Shown here piece after piece: positions 42,620 to 52,500 of a stretch of 55,787 nucleotides of DNA (the first letter of the stretch is position 1; every line of letters begins with the position of its first letter). This DNA is from Candidatus Krumholzibacteriota bacterium (lineage in GTDB: Bacteria; Krumholzibacteriota; Krumholzibacteriia; JAJRXK01): the NCBI GenBank assembly GCA_024276305.1, contig JAJRXK010000068.1, positions 1 to 55,787 of the forward strand. Reading direction: 5' to 3'. Position numbers and translations under genes: made by a program. The notes beneath the pieces are model-generated. The model made no database searches and was not told where the DNA came from. It saw only the letters and a list, made by a program, of their open reading frames with translations.

Positions 42620-43729
42620 TCAGTCTTTCACGTGAGACGGCACGAAGGGGAGCTTCACCCGCTCGGCCGGAACCTGCTTGCCGCGAATGTCCACCGACAG
42701 CGGCGCATCGCCGAGGCCGACGGCGATCCGAGCCAGACCGATCCCCGATTCGAGGGTGGGAGAGAACCCCCCGCTGGTCACGTGCCCCACCACCTCGCCC
42801 CCGGCGAGGACCGCCGCATTCTGACGGGGGATGTGACGACCCTCGACCTCGAGTCCCACCGTCCGTCGCGAGATTCCCGCCTCCTTGGCCTGCAGGAGTG
42901 CATCTCGTCCCACGAATTCGCCGGCTCGGGGTCGGACCACCCAACCGATCCCCGCTTCATAGGGCAATGTCGTCTCGTCGAGCTCGTGTCCGTAGAGCGA
43001 GTAGCCCGCTTCGAGACGAAGGGTATCCCGTGCACCCAAGCCGATCGGAGCCAGGCCACAGGATGCACCCGCCTCCACGATCTCCTCCCAGATCTCGGGG
43101 GCCTGTGACGCGGGGAGATAGACCTCGAAGCCGAGTTCACCGGTGTAACCGGTTCGACTCACCAAGAGCTCGATCCCCTCGAGGTCGACCTGAGCCGCCC
43201 GGTAGTATTCGAGGCCGAGCACCCGACCCAAGTGCCCGGACAGGCGTGGCCACTTCTCCAGGACTTCGCGCACTCGCGGACCCTGCAATGCGAAGAGAGC
43301 AGTGGCCTCGCTGCGATCTTCCATCCGCGCTCCCGCACCGAGATGGCCCTCGACCCAGGCCGAGATCTTGGAGTGATTGGCCGCATTGCACACCAGCCAG
43401 AAGACCTCGTCCGAGAGGCAATAGACCAAGAGATCGTCGAGGACTCCCCCCGCTTCGTTGCACATCGCGGTGTAGACCACCTGTCCCGGCTCGAGGGAGG
43501 CGACGTCGTTGGTCACCAGTCGGTGGACCTCCGCGCGGGCCGCGCCCCCCCGCACTTCGAGCTCTCCCATGTGGCTCACGTCGAACATGCCGCATTGGTG
43601 CCGAACCCGACGATGCTCGGCCAGGACGCCTTCGTAACGAATGGGCATCTCGTATCCGGCGAACTCCACCATCTTGCCGCCGTGGGAACGGTGCCAGTCG
43701 GCAAGTGGAGTCTGCTTGGCTTGGATCAT
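42620..43729 (-). CDS. gcvT: Glycine cleavage system T protein (aminomethyltransferase)
   Basis: A 369-residue folate-dependent enzyme that releases ammonia and forms methylene-tetrahydrofolate from the aminomethyl-loaded H protein. The N-terminal MIQAKQTPLADWHRSHGGKMVEFAGYEMPIRY, the FDVSHMGE motif, TNDVASLEPGQ, SRTGYTGELGFE and the glycine-rich C-terminal part match GcvT. The start ATG 43729 overlaps the uvrA stop in an ATGA junction, which argues against the longer upstream frame. Confidence 0.96.
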   Translation of the reverse strand: MIQAKQTPLADWHRSHGGKMVEFAGYEMPIRYEGVLAEHRRVRHQCGMFDVSHMGELEVRGGAARAEVHRLVTNDVASLEPGQVVYTAMCNEAGGVLDDLLVYCLSDEVFWLVCNAANHSKISAWVEGHLGAGARMEDRSEATALFALQGPRVREVLEKWPRLSGHLGRVLGLEYYRAAQVDLEGIELLVSRTGYTGELGFEVYLPASQAPEIWEEIVEAGASCGLAPIGLGARDTLRLEAGYSLYGHELDETTLPYEAGIGWVVRPRAGEFVGRDALLQAKEAGISRRTVGLEVEGRHIPRQNAAVLAGGEVVGHVTSGGFSPTLESGIGLARIAVGLGDAPLSVDIRGKQVPAERVKLPFVPSHVKD

Positions 43730-46584
43730 GGTGCACCTGTGGGCGGAAGTCCGAGGGAGCGCCGAAGCATGGCTCCGGTATGCGACGCCGCACACTCTAA
43801 GACCGTCGGGAGGTCCCCCGCAACCACCACCTCGCCGCCACCATCCCCGCCTTCGGGACCCAGGTCGAGGATCCAATCTGCGGCCAGGATCATCTCGAGG
43901 TCGTGCTCGATCACCACCACGGTGTTCCCCAGGTCCACCAGACGCTGCAAGACCGCCAGGAGCATCTGCACATCCTGGTGGTGCAAGCCGGTGGTCGGCT
44001 CATCGAGAAGGAAGAGCGTTCGGCCGCTGGCCGGACGGCTGAGTTCCTTGGCCAGTTTGAGCCGCTGGGCCTCTCCTCCGCTCACCGTGCTGGCCCGCTG
44101 CCCCAGACGCAGATAGCCCAGCCCCACCGACTCCAAGGTGGCCAGGATTCGTTCCAGGGCCGGAATCGCAGCCAGACGTTCCCGCATCTCCTCGACGCTC
44201 AGTCCCAGATACTCTGCGATGTTGAGACCCTTGTAGGTCACCTCCAGAGTCTGACGATCGAAACGTTTGCCCTGGCAGACATCGCAGACCACTTGGACCT
44301 CGGGGAGGAAGTCCATCCCCAACGAGCGCATCCCCACTCCCCCGCAGGCCTCGCACCGCCCCCCCTTGGTGTTGAAGGAAAAGCGCCCCGCACCGAATCC
44401 CCTCGCCTTCGCCTGGGGGGTCTGAGCGAAGAGCTGTCGGAGGTGGGTGTAGACCCCGGTGAAGGTCGCCGGCGTGCTGCGGGGACTGCGTCCGATGGGC
44501 AGTTGATCGATGAGAATGACTTTGTCCAGATGCTCGGCGCCTTCGACTGCCTCGAAGGAACCGGGCCGAGCCGTCGCCCGGTGGTATCGCCTCGACAACT
44601 CCCGGTGGATGACGTGGTGCACCAGAGTGCTCTTGCCACTGCCCGACACCCCGGTGATCGCCACCAAGCGCCCCAGAGGAATTGCGGCGTCGACCCCCCG
44701 CAGATTGCGATCGTGCACACCCCTGAAGTGCAGCCAACGCGAAGAGGGCTCCCGGGAGGACGGCAACTTCAGACACTGGGCCTGCTTCAACCAGCGTCCG
44801 GTGGGCGAGGACTCGTTCTGGGCCAACTCCTCCGGTGCCGATGCTCCCACCACCTCGCCTCCGTGTTCGCCCGCCCCCGGACCGATGTCGATGACGTGGT
44901 CGGCGGCTCGAATGATGTCCACGTCATGCTCCACGACCACCACCGTATTGCCGCGATCCCGCAGTTTTCGAAGCAGGTGAATGAGCCGCTCGGTGTCGCG
45001 GGCGTGGAGACCGATGCTGGGTTCGTCCAGCACGTAGAGCGCCCCGGTGAGTTCGGCCGCAGCCTGACTCGCCAGGCGCACTCGCTGTCCCTCTCCCCCG
45101 CTGAGAGTATCTGCAGACCTCGCCAGCGTGAGATAGCCGACCCCGGCATCCACCAAGAAGGTCACCCGCCGCTTCACCTGGGACAACAGAGTCTCCGCGA
45201 TCGAGGCCCGCGCGCCCTCGAAGCGCATCTCCGCCAGGAGCCGTTGGACTTCGACGATGGGAGCTGCGCACAATTCGTCGATGCTGGTGCCGGCGACCCG
45301 CACCGAACGCGCCAAGGCACTGAAGCGGGTCCCGCCGCATTCCGTGCAGCTCTCCTCGGCCATGAATTCCTCGCACCAACGCCGAATGCGCTCGCTGTTG
45401 GTCGCCTCCCACCTCCGTCGAATCAGGGACCGGAGTCCCTCGAAGTCTCCCAGGAAACTCTCGTGACCCCGGAGGGAACTCCTCCACGAATTCCACCGTG
45501 CAGTGTGGGTTCCTCCCAGGATCAATTCCCGCACTTCGGCATCCAGTTCCCCGAAGGGCGTCTCCAACGAAAAGCCGATTCGCTCGGCCAAGAATTCGAG
45601 TTGTTCGTTCACAAAGCTCGGACTCCGACCCCGCAAGGGAGCTAGCCCCCCCTCCACAATCGACAGCTCCGGATCGGGAACCAGGAGTTCGTCCCGCACT
45701 TCCTTGCGATGCCCCATTCCGTGGCAACCGGGGCAGGCCCCCGCCGGGGTGTTGAAGCTGAAGAGCCGGGGCTCCAGGGATTCCATCGACTCCCCCTCGG
45801 CATCCACGGCCACTTTGCGGCTGTAGCGCAACTCTCGCCCCTTCGCGAGGAGGAGGGAGAGACTGCCCTCCCCCACCTCCAGCGCCATCTCTGCGCTGGC
45901 CCGCAATCGCGAAGCCTTGCCCTTCCCGATCACCCAGCGATCGATGACCACATCGAGGTCATGCCGCCGTCCCTTGTCGAGGGCATCCACTTCGTCCAGG
46001 CGCCGCACCTCGCCATCGACCCGGATGCGCGCGAATCCGCGTTTTCGCAGGGACTCGAGGAGCGCCCGGTGCTGCCCACGCCGACTCCGCAAGACCGGAG
46101 CGAGAAGAGTGACGCGGGCCCCCTCCTCGAGTTCCTCCAGATCTGCCAGGATCTGATCGAGATCCGCACTTCGGATCCCCGTCTCCTGGTCGCCTCGAGC
46201 CAGGACTCCCAAGCGCGCGAAGAGCACTCTCAAGAAGGGCAGAATCTCGGTGATGGTTCCCACCGTGCTCCGGGGGCTGCGTCCCAGCCCCTTCTGCTCG
46301 ATGGCCAGAGCGGGACTGAGCCCCTCCACGCGATCCACATCGGGCTTGGGAACTTGCTCCAGGAACTGGCGTGCGTAGGCGGAGAGACTCTCCAGATATC
46401 GCCGCTGTCCTTCGGCGTAGAGGGTGTCGAAGGCCAGGCTGCTCTTGCCCGATCCGCTCGGTCCGGTGATCACCACGAATCGATGACGGGGGATGGTCAC
46501 GTCGATGTTCTTCAGGTTGTGCTGGCGCACTCCCCGCAGAACGATGGCCTCGCGGACACGTGGGTCGGGCTCAGTTCTGGTCAT
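43726..46584 (-). CDS. uvrA: Excinuclease ABC subunit A
   Basis: A 952-residue DNA damage recognition ATPase of nucleotide excision repair. Both ABC cassettes are present: Walker A GPSGSGKSSLAF and GVSGSGKSTLVHH; signatures TLSGGEGQRVRLA and TVSGGEAQRLKLA; Walker B YVLDEPSIGLH and FLLDEPTTGLH. Zinc-finger Cys pairs are in ACPGCHGMG, CTECGG and CEACGG...CDVCQGK. The start ATG 46584 lies 14 bases inside the upstream TPR gene. It feeds directly into gcvT by an ATGA overlap. Confidence 0.98.
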   Translation of the reverse strand: MTRTEPDPRVREAIVLRGVRQHNLKNIDVTIPRHRFVVITGPSGSGKSSLAFDTLYAEGQRRYLESLSAYARQFLEQVPKPDVDRVEGLSPALAIEQKGLGRSPRSTVGTITEILPFLRVLFARLGVLARGDQETGIRSADLDQILADLEELEEGARVTLLAPVLRSRRGQHRALLESLRKRGFARIRVDGEVRRLDEVDALDKGRRHDLDVVIDRWVIGKGKASRLRASAEMALEVGEGSLSLLLAKGRELRYSRKVAVDAEGESMESLEPRLFSFNTPAGACPGCHGMGHRKEVRDELLVPDPELSIVEGGLAPLRGRSPSFVNEQLEFLAERIGFSLETPFGELDAEVRELILGGTHTARWNSWRSSLRGHESFLGDFEGLRSLIRRRWEATNSERIRRWCEEFMAEESCTECGGTRFSALARSVRVAGTSIDELCAAPIVEVQRLLAEMRFEGARASIAETLLSQVKRRVTFLVDAGVGYLTLARSADTLSGGEGQRVRLASQAAAELTGALYVLDEPSIGLHARDTERLIHLLRKLRDRGNTVVVVEHDVDIIRAADHVIDIGPGAGEHGGEVVGASAPEELAQNESSPTGRWLKQAQCLKLPSSREPSSRWLHFRGVHDRNLRGVDAAIPLGRLVAITGVSGSGKSTLVHHVIHRELSRRYHRATARPGSFEAVEGAEHLDKVILIDQLPIGRSPRSTPATFTGVYTHLRQLFAQTPQAKARGFGAGRFSFNTKGGRCEACGGVGMRSLGMDFLPEVQVVCDVCQGKRFDRQTLEVTYKGLNIAEYLGLSVEEMRERLAAIPALERILATLESVGLGYLRLGQRASTVSGGEAQRLKLAKELSRPASGRTLFLLDEPTTGLHHQDVQMLLAVLQRLVDLGNTVVVIEHDLEMILAADWILDLGPEGGDGGGEVVVAGDLPTVLECAASHTGAMLRRSLGLPPTGAP

Positions 46585-49500
46585 CGGTTGCGGTCGCGAG
46601 ACGGTCGAGGCGGCGCTTCGCTTCGCCTCCCCACTGGCTCCTCTCCCCGTGAGTTCGGATCACCTTCTGGTAGATCCTCACTGCAGCATCCCGGTTGCCC
46701 ATCTTCTCGTAGACTTCGGCGGCCTTCAATTGGGCCGTCACCGGCAACTGCCCCTCCTTCGGAAAGAGATAGGGGATCCGCAGAAAGCCCGCGGCTGCTT
46801 CGTCGTAACGCTGCAATTGGGCCAAGGAATCGGCGATCCAGAATTGGGCGTAGGCCTGTCCCTCCTCGTCGAGGTAGGGCATCACTCGGCGATAGGCCTC
46901 GATGGCGATGTCGTATTGACCGAGTTCGTGGTGACAGTAGGCGATATTGGAGAGCACCTTCTCGGCGCCCTCCCGTTCCGGGTAGCGTTCGAGGAGCGAG
47001 TGATAGCGCTCGAGCGCTTCGTCGTAGCGGGACATGCGACGCCAGGCCAGAGCTTCGGCGGAGAGAGCATCCGCAGCCCGAGGATGGTCGGGAAAGTCTT
47101 CCGACACCCGCGCGAATCCCTCCTGCGCCCGCTCGACTTCCCCCTCTCTCATCTGCAGCGAAGAGAGCTGGTAGAGTCCGTCCGCAGTCCATCGAGAAGA
47201 GGGACGAGGCTCGATCGCCGCTTCGAATTCGGCCCGCGCCTCCTCCAGATTCCCGGACTTCGCAGCCAGCACACCCCGTTGATAGTGCGCTCGAGCCAGG
47301 AGTTCGGGAGACCGAGCCGTCTCCACCACGAAGGCGAAGGACTCCTCTGCGGCCTCGCGGTCCCCCGCCGCGGCGAAGGCCTCCCCCAACTCGCAACGCA
47401 ACTCCGCCACCAACGGAGCCTGATCCGGGGCCGCCACCCGCAGGGACTCCCACACTCTCAAGGCCTCTTCCTGCCGCTGCGCTCCGCTGAGCGCCCGCAC
47501 CCGGATGGCCTGGGCCTCCACGCCGGGGTCCTCTTCCGTCAGCTCGTCGAGGGCACGCAGCGCCTCCCGGAAGTGTCCCTGTTCGTATTCCAATCGGGCG
47601 ATGGTCCGGCCCGTACCTTCGGCCACCGCCCGCTCGGGATCCACCTCCTGCAGACGTCGAAGAGTCGCCACCGCAGTGCTGTCCTCTCCGGCGCTCGACT
47701 CGATCTGGGCCAAACGGGAGAGGGCTCGCCCCTCGTAGTCAGAGTTCTGGGTCCGTTGGAGAAGTCGTCGCAGGGCCTCTTGGGCCGGCCCGACCTTGCC
47801 CTCGCGGTGCAGGGCGGTCCCCAGGCGATAGAGTGCATCGTCGAGATAGACGGTGTCAGGATAGCGATCGATCAATTCCCGGTAGCGCGAGACCGCGCGG
47901 TCGGCATGGCCTCCCAGCAACGCGCAGTCGCCTGCCAGCAACAGAGCGCGCTGCCCCCGCACACTCTGAGGATAGGCCGCGGCGAAGGTCAGGTAGAGGT
48001 CGTAGGCCGCGCCGTAATTCTGCTGAGCTCGGTGAGCTTCGGCCAGTCCATAACGAGCGGCCGCGGCGAGATCCGACGCCGGCGCTCGATCGAGAATACG
48101 GCTCAGCTCTCGTGCCGCCTTCACGGGCTGCTTCTGCTCGAGCAGCAACTGTCCCCTCGCATATCGCAACTGCAGCTCCCGGAGTTGTGGGGGCCGCGCC
48201 TTCAGCTCGGTCTCGAGCCGTGCGAGGCGCTCCTCCACCGGAGCCGGACTGAGTTCCACCGCGCGCCAGACCAGCCAAGCATGGTCATCGGCCTCCGTTT
48301 CCGCGTCGAGGGCCCGATCCAGACGCTGGCGTGTCGCTTCCAGACCCCGCGCGCTCCGGTTGACCGACTCCGCGGGTCCCACCGCGCCCAGTAGGGGCAT
48401 GCGGTCCGCATCGAAGAGCCAGGGAGCCTGCGGCCGTGCGGCCTCCGAAAGATCCAGACCGAGGAGAGCCACTCGGGCGCGACCATCCCAGGGCGCCGCT
48501 CCCGCTCTGGCCGCGGCATCGCTGAGAACCTGACGGGCCTGGTCCCAATGCCGACGGGCCACTTCCTCCTGGCCTGCCAACCCGGCCTCGAGGGCCTCCG
48601 CCAGGTGAGTGCGGGCCAGCTCCCACCCCGCTCGTGATCGGAGAGAGGGAGCTGCATCACCCCCGCGCAGAGCCTGCTCGAAGGAGGCCACAGCCCCCTC
48701 CACATCGCCCAGTCGTTCTCGGAGGATGACCCCGATCTCCACCGCACGAGCCGCCGGATCGTCGATGGGTCGGGCGGCCAACTCGGCCAGGGCGCGGGCG
48801 GCCTCGGCCGGCTGAACATGGGCCCGGCGACGCAACTGGCGCAGCAGCCCTCGCGCCTCGACGGCAGACTCGGTCCGCGGATGTTCCCGGACCAGTCGCT
48901 CTGCGGTTGCCACCGCGGAACTCCTCCGCCCCGCCATCTCCGACGCTCGACTGGCCAGAAGCAAGGCTTTCGACTGGAGTTCTTCGTCCCCGCCCACATC
49001 CACCGCCCGTTGGGCGAGGTCGGCCGCCAGCGCCGCCTCCTTCGAGGCCAGAGCGCATTCGGCCTGGCGGAGCAGCGCCAGGCCGCGGAGGGAGTCGTCC
49101 TCCGCGACCGACTCCGCGTGACGGAAGCTGCGCAGCGCGGCCTCGAAGTCGCCCTCTCCGGCCTGCCACTCTCCCAGAATCCGGCTCGCCTCCCACCGCA
49201 CCCGTGGGTCTTCGGCCCGCCAGAGCGCTTGGAGTTCCTCCACTCCCTCCTCGCGCCGTCCGAGATCCGCGCGTGCCAACACCAGCCTTGCCCTCTCCGA
49301 GGCGGGTCCGTCGCCGAAGGTCTCCAAGTACTCCTCCGCGGCCTTGCGTCCGCGGTCCGGGTCCCCGACCCGGAGGGCGAGGTCTCCCAGCTCCAACAAC
49401 GCTCGCTCCACCTGCTCCGCACTGGCCCCTTCCCGAGCGATGGCCTGATATTGGTCCATTGCCTTCTCGGGCTGCGTGTCGCCCAGGATCGCGGCCAGAC

Positions 49501-50275
49501 CAAAGCGGGCCCGCCCCCTCAGGAGGGGAGCCGTCTCCAGATCGAGCACGGATTCGAAGCGTTGCGTCGCCGCCGGCAAGTCCCCGGATTTCACCAGGAG
49601 TTGGGCCGATCGCAGGAGGGCGAAGCCCGCGATGGGTTGATCCGGGTAGAGCCGAGCCACCGAGTCGAAGCGCTCCACCGCCACCGAATCCGATTCCGCG
49701 CGCTGCGCGAGGACTCCCAAATCGAAGCGAGCCCGAGCTCCCACCTCGACGGCGGCCTTGCCCGCGATCAACCGGCGGAGCATGGACCGAGCCTCGGCAT
49801 CCTGGCGGAGCGCCATGAGCGCCTCGCCGAGACCCAGGCGAGCGGCATCGATGCGGTCGGAGGCCGGATAGGCTTGAAGAAGGGAGCGATAGGCGTCGGC
49901 GGCGGCCTCCCACTCCTGAGCCTCGGTCAGGAGTTCGGCCCGACGATAGGCGGCTCGAGCCGCGACTTCCGAGGCTGGAAAGTGGGCCAACAGCGCTTCG
50001 TAGTCGGCCTGCGCGGCGGTGTTCTGTCCCAACTCTTCGTGGATTCGTCCCGCCTCCAACCAGGCGAGGGGAGCCCGAGGATCGTCACGGAAATTGCGAG
50101 CGAATTCCTCGAGCTGCCCGGCGGCCACGTCGACCATGCCGTCGGCGCGAAGACGGTCGATGAACTTCCACTCCCGGTCTGCACCCCCCGCCGGAGTCTC
50201 CTCCGCGAGACCCGCGGCCGAAGTGCAGACCAGCACCAGGCCTACGACGATCCAGAATCTCTGGCGACAGAACAT
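46571..50275 (-). CDS. Giant periplasmic TPR-repeat protein
   Basis: A 1,234-residue protein with a signal peptide (IVVGLVLVCTSAAGLAEE) and no other membrane segment. Almost the whole chain is made of TPR/Sel1-like helical hairpins, with typical units such as GQNTAAQADYEALLAHFPASEVA, GHADRAVSRYRELIDRYPDTVYLDDALYRLG and YDEALERYHSLLERYPE. The last repeats resemble YbgF/BamD-type TPRs. It should act as a large protein-binding scaffold in the periplasm. The start ATG 50275 has AAGGAG upstream. It lies between asnS and uvrA and overlaps uvrA by 14 bases. No specific partner can be named. Confidence 0.87.
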   Translation of the reverse strand: MFCRQRFWIVVGLVLVCTSAAGLAEETPAGGADREWKFIDRLRADGMVDVAAGQLEEFARNFRDDPRAPLAWLEAGRIHEELGQNTAAQADYEALLAHFPASEVAARAAYRRAELLTEAQEWEAAADAYRSLLQAYPASDRIDAARLGLGEALMALRQDAEARSMLRRLIAGKAAVEVGARARFDLGVLAQRAESDSVAVERFDSVARLYPDQPIAGFALLRSAQLLVKSGDLPAATQRFESVLDLETAPLLRGRARFGLAAILGDTQPEKAMDQYQAIAREGASAEQVERALLELGDLALRVGDPDRGRKAAEEYLETFGDGPASERARLVLARADLGRREEGVEELQALWRAEDPRVRWEASRILGEWQAGEGDFEAALRSFRHAESVAEDDSLRGLALLRQAECALASKEAALAADLAQRAVDVGGDEELQSKALLLASRASEMAGRRSSAVATAERLVREHPRTESAVEARGLLRQLRRRAHVQPAEAARALAELAARPIDDPAARAVEIGVILRERLGDVEGAVASFEQALRGGDAAPSLRSRAGWELARTHLAEALEAGLAGQEEVARRHWDQARQVLSDAAARAGAAPWDGRARVALLGLDLSEAARPQAPWLFDADRMPLLGAVGPAESVNRSARGLEATRQRLDRALDAETEADDHAWLVWRAVELSPAPVEERLARLETELKARPPQLRELQLRYARGQLLLEQKQPVKAARELSRILDRAPASDLAAAARYGLAEAHRAQQNYGAAYDLYLTFAAAYPQSVRGQRALLLAGDCALLGGHADRAVSRYRELIDRYPDTVYLDDALYRLGTALHREGKVGPAQEALRRLLQRTQNSDYEGRALSRLAQIESSAGEDSTAVATLRRLQEVDPERAVAEGTGRTIARLEYEQGHFREALRALDELTEEDPGVEAQAIRVRALSGAQRQEEALRVWESLRVAAPDQAPLVAELRCELGEAFAAAGDREAAEESFAFVVETARSPELLARAHYQRGVLAAKSGNLEEARAEFEAAIEPRPSSRWTADGLYQLSSLQMREGEVERAQEGFARVSEDFPDHPRAADALSAEALAWRRMSRYDEALERYHSLLERYPEREGAEKVLSNIAYCHHELGQYDIAIEAYRRVMPYLDEEGQAYAQFWIADSLAQLQRYDEAAAGFLRIPYLFPKEGQLPVTAQLKAAEVYEKMGNRDAAVRIYQKVIRTHGERSQWGGEAKRRLDRLATATDDQN

Positions 50276-50286
50276 GCCACTCCTTG

Positions 50287-50312
50287 CCTCCCGATCCCTG
50301 GACAGCGGGAGG
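50287..50312 (-). terminator. Hairpin between asnS and the TPR gene
   Basis: CCTCCCG and CGGGAGG form a 7-bp stem with a 12-base loop, 15 bases past the asnS stop and just before the ribosome binding site of the TPR gene. There is no T run. It may stabilise the mRNA or reduce read-through. Confidence 0.4.
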
Positions 50313-50327
50313 AGTACGGGGTTGCGA

Positions 50328-51635
50328 TCAGGGACCGAGGCGATGGATCAGACGCGGGAAGGGAATGGCCTCGCGCAAGTGCCGGATCCCCGACACATAG
50401 GTCACCATCCGCTCCAGACCGAGTCCGAATCCCGCGTGAGGGAACGAGCCGTAGCGGCGCAGATCGAAATACCAACCGAAGGCCTCTGGAGGCAATCCGT
50501 GCTTCTCGACTTGAGCCTCGAGATAGGCCAAGTCGCTCGCCCGCTCGCCCCCGCCGATGATCTCGCCATAACCCTCGGGCGCGAGGACGTCCATGGACAG
50601 GGAGAGCCTCTCGTCCTGGGGATCACGGCCCATGTAGAAGGCCTTGATCGCGGCCGGAAAACGGTGCACCACGAAGGGACGGTCGAATTGTTCGGCCAAC
50701 TTGGTCTCGTCCGGGGATCCGAAGTCCCCTCCCCACTCGAAGTCGTGACCCAGGGCATTCAATTGTCGCACCGCGTCGTCGTAACTCAGCCGAGGGAAGG
50801 GAGCGACCACCTTCTCGAGCATGGACACGTCGCGGTCGAGAGTGCCCTCGAGAAGGTCCCGATGTTCCTCGACCGAACGTCCGACCAGGTACTCGAAGAA
50901 CTCCTCCGCGAGCTGCATCATGTCGTCGAGGTCGGCGAAGGCCACTTCGGGTTCGACCATCCAGAATTCGGTGAGATGCCGCCGAGTCTTGCTCTTCTCC
51001 GCCCGAAAGGTGGGGCCGAAGCAATAGGCCTTTCCCACCGCGGCTGCGGCCGCTTCCATGTAGAGTTGACCGCTCTGGGAGAGGTAGGCCTTCTGCCCGA
51101 AGTACTCCGTTTCGAAAAGGGTCGTCGTACCCTCGCATGCATTGGGAGTGAAGATGGGAGCGTCGACCTGCGTGAATCCACGGGAGTGGAAGAAGTCGTG
51201 GATCGCCCGCTCGAGAGTGTGCCGGATCTTCAACAATGCGTGCTGCTTCGAACTGCGCAACCAGAGGTGACGACGATCGAGCAGAAACTCCGCTCCGTGT
51301 TCTTTGGGAGTGATGGGATAGTCCACACTGGGCGAGAGTACTTGCAGCTCCCGCGCCTGCATTTCATAACCCCCGGGCGCCCGTTGATCGGCCTGGACGA
51401 TTCCCCGCAATTCGATCGAGGACTCCTGGGTCAGCGAGACCGCTCGTTCCCACATCGCATCGTCCACCTCACCCCGGGTGATGACGGCCTGACAGATTCC
51501 GGTTCCGTCCCGCACCACGCAGAAGACGAGCTTCTTCATCACTCGATTCTTCTGCACCCATCCGCGCAGCGTAACCTCCTCGCCGGCATGGTCGGCGATT
51601 TCGTGGATCCAAGTGTGCAGATGATCGATGGCCAT
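50328..51635 (-). CDS. asnS: Asparaginyl-tRNA synthetase
   Basis: A 435-residue class IIb synthetase. An N-terminal OB-fold anticodon-binding domain ([24 protein letters not shown]) is followed by the catalytic core: motif 2 [21 protein letters not shown] and motif 3 [15 protein letters not shown]. The insertion pattern and the EFWMVEPE segment indicate AsnRS rather than AspRS. The ATG 51635 has AAGGA 6 bases upstream. It follows trkA by 29 bases. Confidence 0.96.
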   Translation of the reverse strand: MAIDHLHTWIHEIADHAGEEVTLRGWVQKNRVMKKLVFCVVRDGTGICQAVITRGEVDDAMWERAVSLTQESSIELRGIVQADQRAPGGYEMQARELQVLSPSVDYPITPKEHGAEFLLDRRHLWLRSSKQHALLKIRHTLERAIHDFFHSRGFTQVDAPIFTPNACEGTTTLFETEYFGQKAYLSQSGQLYMEAAAAAVGKAYCFGPTFRAEKSKTRRHLTEFWMVEPEVAFADLDDMMQLAEEFFEYLVGRSVEEHRDLLEGTLDRDVSMLEKVVAPFPRLSYDDAVRQLNALGHDFEWGGDFGSPDETKLAEQFDRPFVVHRFPAAIKAFYMGRDPQDERLSLSMDVLAPEGYGEIIGGGERASDLAYLEAQVEKHGLPPEAFGWYFDLRRYGSFPHAGFGLGLERMVTYVSGIRHLREAIPFPRLIHRLGP

Positions 51636-51664
51636 GGTATGTCCTTGGAGTCGATGACTCCGGT

Positions 51665-52363
51665 TCAGATACGATCCAGCGCGGAGGTGGCCCCCACGAG
51701 GCTCAGGGTGTCTCCCTCGGCGACGAGAGTGTCGTCGGAGGGGATGGGAATGCGCTGCAACGGGTCCGTTGCGTTCTCCGGATCCTCTTGCTGAGCGCCA
51801 GAATCCGAGGAGGTCTGACGCCGGGTGAGCTGCAAGATAAGGATTTCCTCCCCACAGGCCTGCCGCAATTCCCCCAACGACCTTCCGTCACGCTCGGACC
51901 CGACCACGTATTGGCGAAGCTCGTAGCCCTCGGGGAGGTCGATGAAGTCCATGACATCGTGACGCAGGAGACCCTGAGCCGCCCGAACTCCCATCTCCTC
52001 CTCGGGATTGAGGACCTCGTGGGCCCCGATCATCGAGAGGATTCTGCGCTGGGTGTCGTCGTAGGCCCGAGCCACGATGTGGGGCAAGGACATCTGCTGC
52101 AGGATTGCAGTGATGAGGACCGTGGCCTCGAAGTGCTCCCCGATTGCGACCACCGCCGCATCCATCTGATCGACCGCATATCCCCGCAACTGTTCGGTCG
52201 AGGTGGCATCGAAGGCCACCGCCGCACTCACTCGATCGGCGATTTCCTCCACCAGGTCCAGGTCCCGATCCACCGCCAGCACTTCCACTCCGGCCTCGGC
52301 CAGGGTGAGCGCAACACTGCGTCCAAAGCGTCCCAGACCGATCACCGCGATCTGATGTGCCAT
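51665..52363 (-). CDS. K+ uptake regulatory protein TrkA/KtrA
   Basis: A 232-residue protein with one RCK_N Rossmann domain ([21 protein letters not shown], acidic AVDRD after strand 2, VVAIGE) and one C-terminal RCK_C domain (residues ~140-225). This is the single-unit KtrA layout, which gates the partner channel by binding nucleotides. The start ATG 52363 gives the classic [15 protein letters not shown]-terminus; the frame is open far upstream, but that part is antisense to other genes. A strong promoter lies at 52453-52481, between trkH and trkA. Confidence 0.95.
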   Translation of the reverse strand: MAHQIAVIGLGRFGRSVALTLAEAGVEVLAVDRDLDLVEEIADRVSAAVAFDATSTEQLRGYAVDQMDAAVVAIGEHFEATVLITAILQQMSLPHIVARAYDDTQRRILSMIGAHEVLNPEEEMGVRAAQGLLRHDVMDFIDLPEGYELRQYVVGSERDGRSLGELRQACGEEILILQLTRRQTSSDSGAQQEDPENATDPLQRIPIPSDDTLVAEGDTLSLVGATSALDRI

Positions 52364-52452
52364 GAAGGTCCAGCCTTGATTGAGTGTGCTTCGACCCGCG
52401 GGCGAATCCCCGAGCCCCGGGAGGACCATTCCCCCTTCGGAAAAGAGCGGCC

Positions 52453-52481
52453 AGTATAGGAGACCCCTTGGGGCCTGACAA
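52453..52481 (-). promoter_or_regulatory. Strong sigma70-type promoter for trkA and downstream genes
   Basis: On the minus strand TTGTCA (52481-52476), 17-base spacer, TATACT (52458-52453). Transcription would begin near 52446 and could cover trkA, asnS, the TPR gene, uvrA, gcvT, gcvH and the lipoyl-transfer gene, which follow with very short gaps or overlaps. Confidence 0.75.
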
Positions 52482-52500
52482 CCCAACCACTCGGTGTGGA

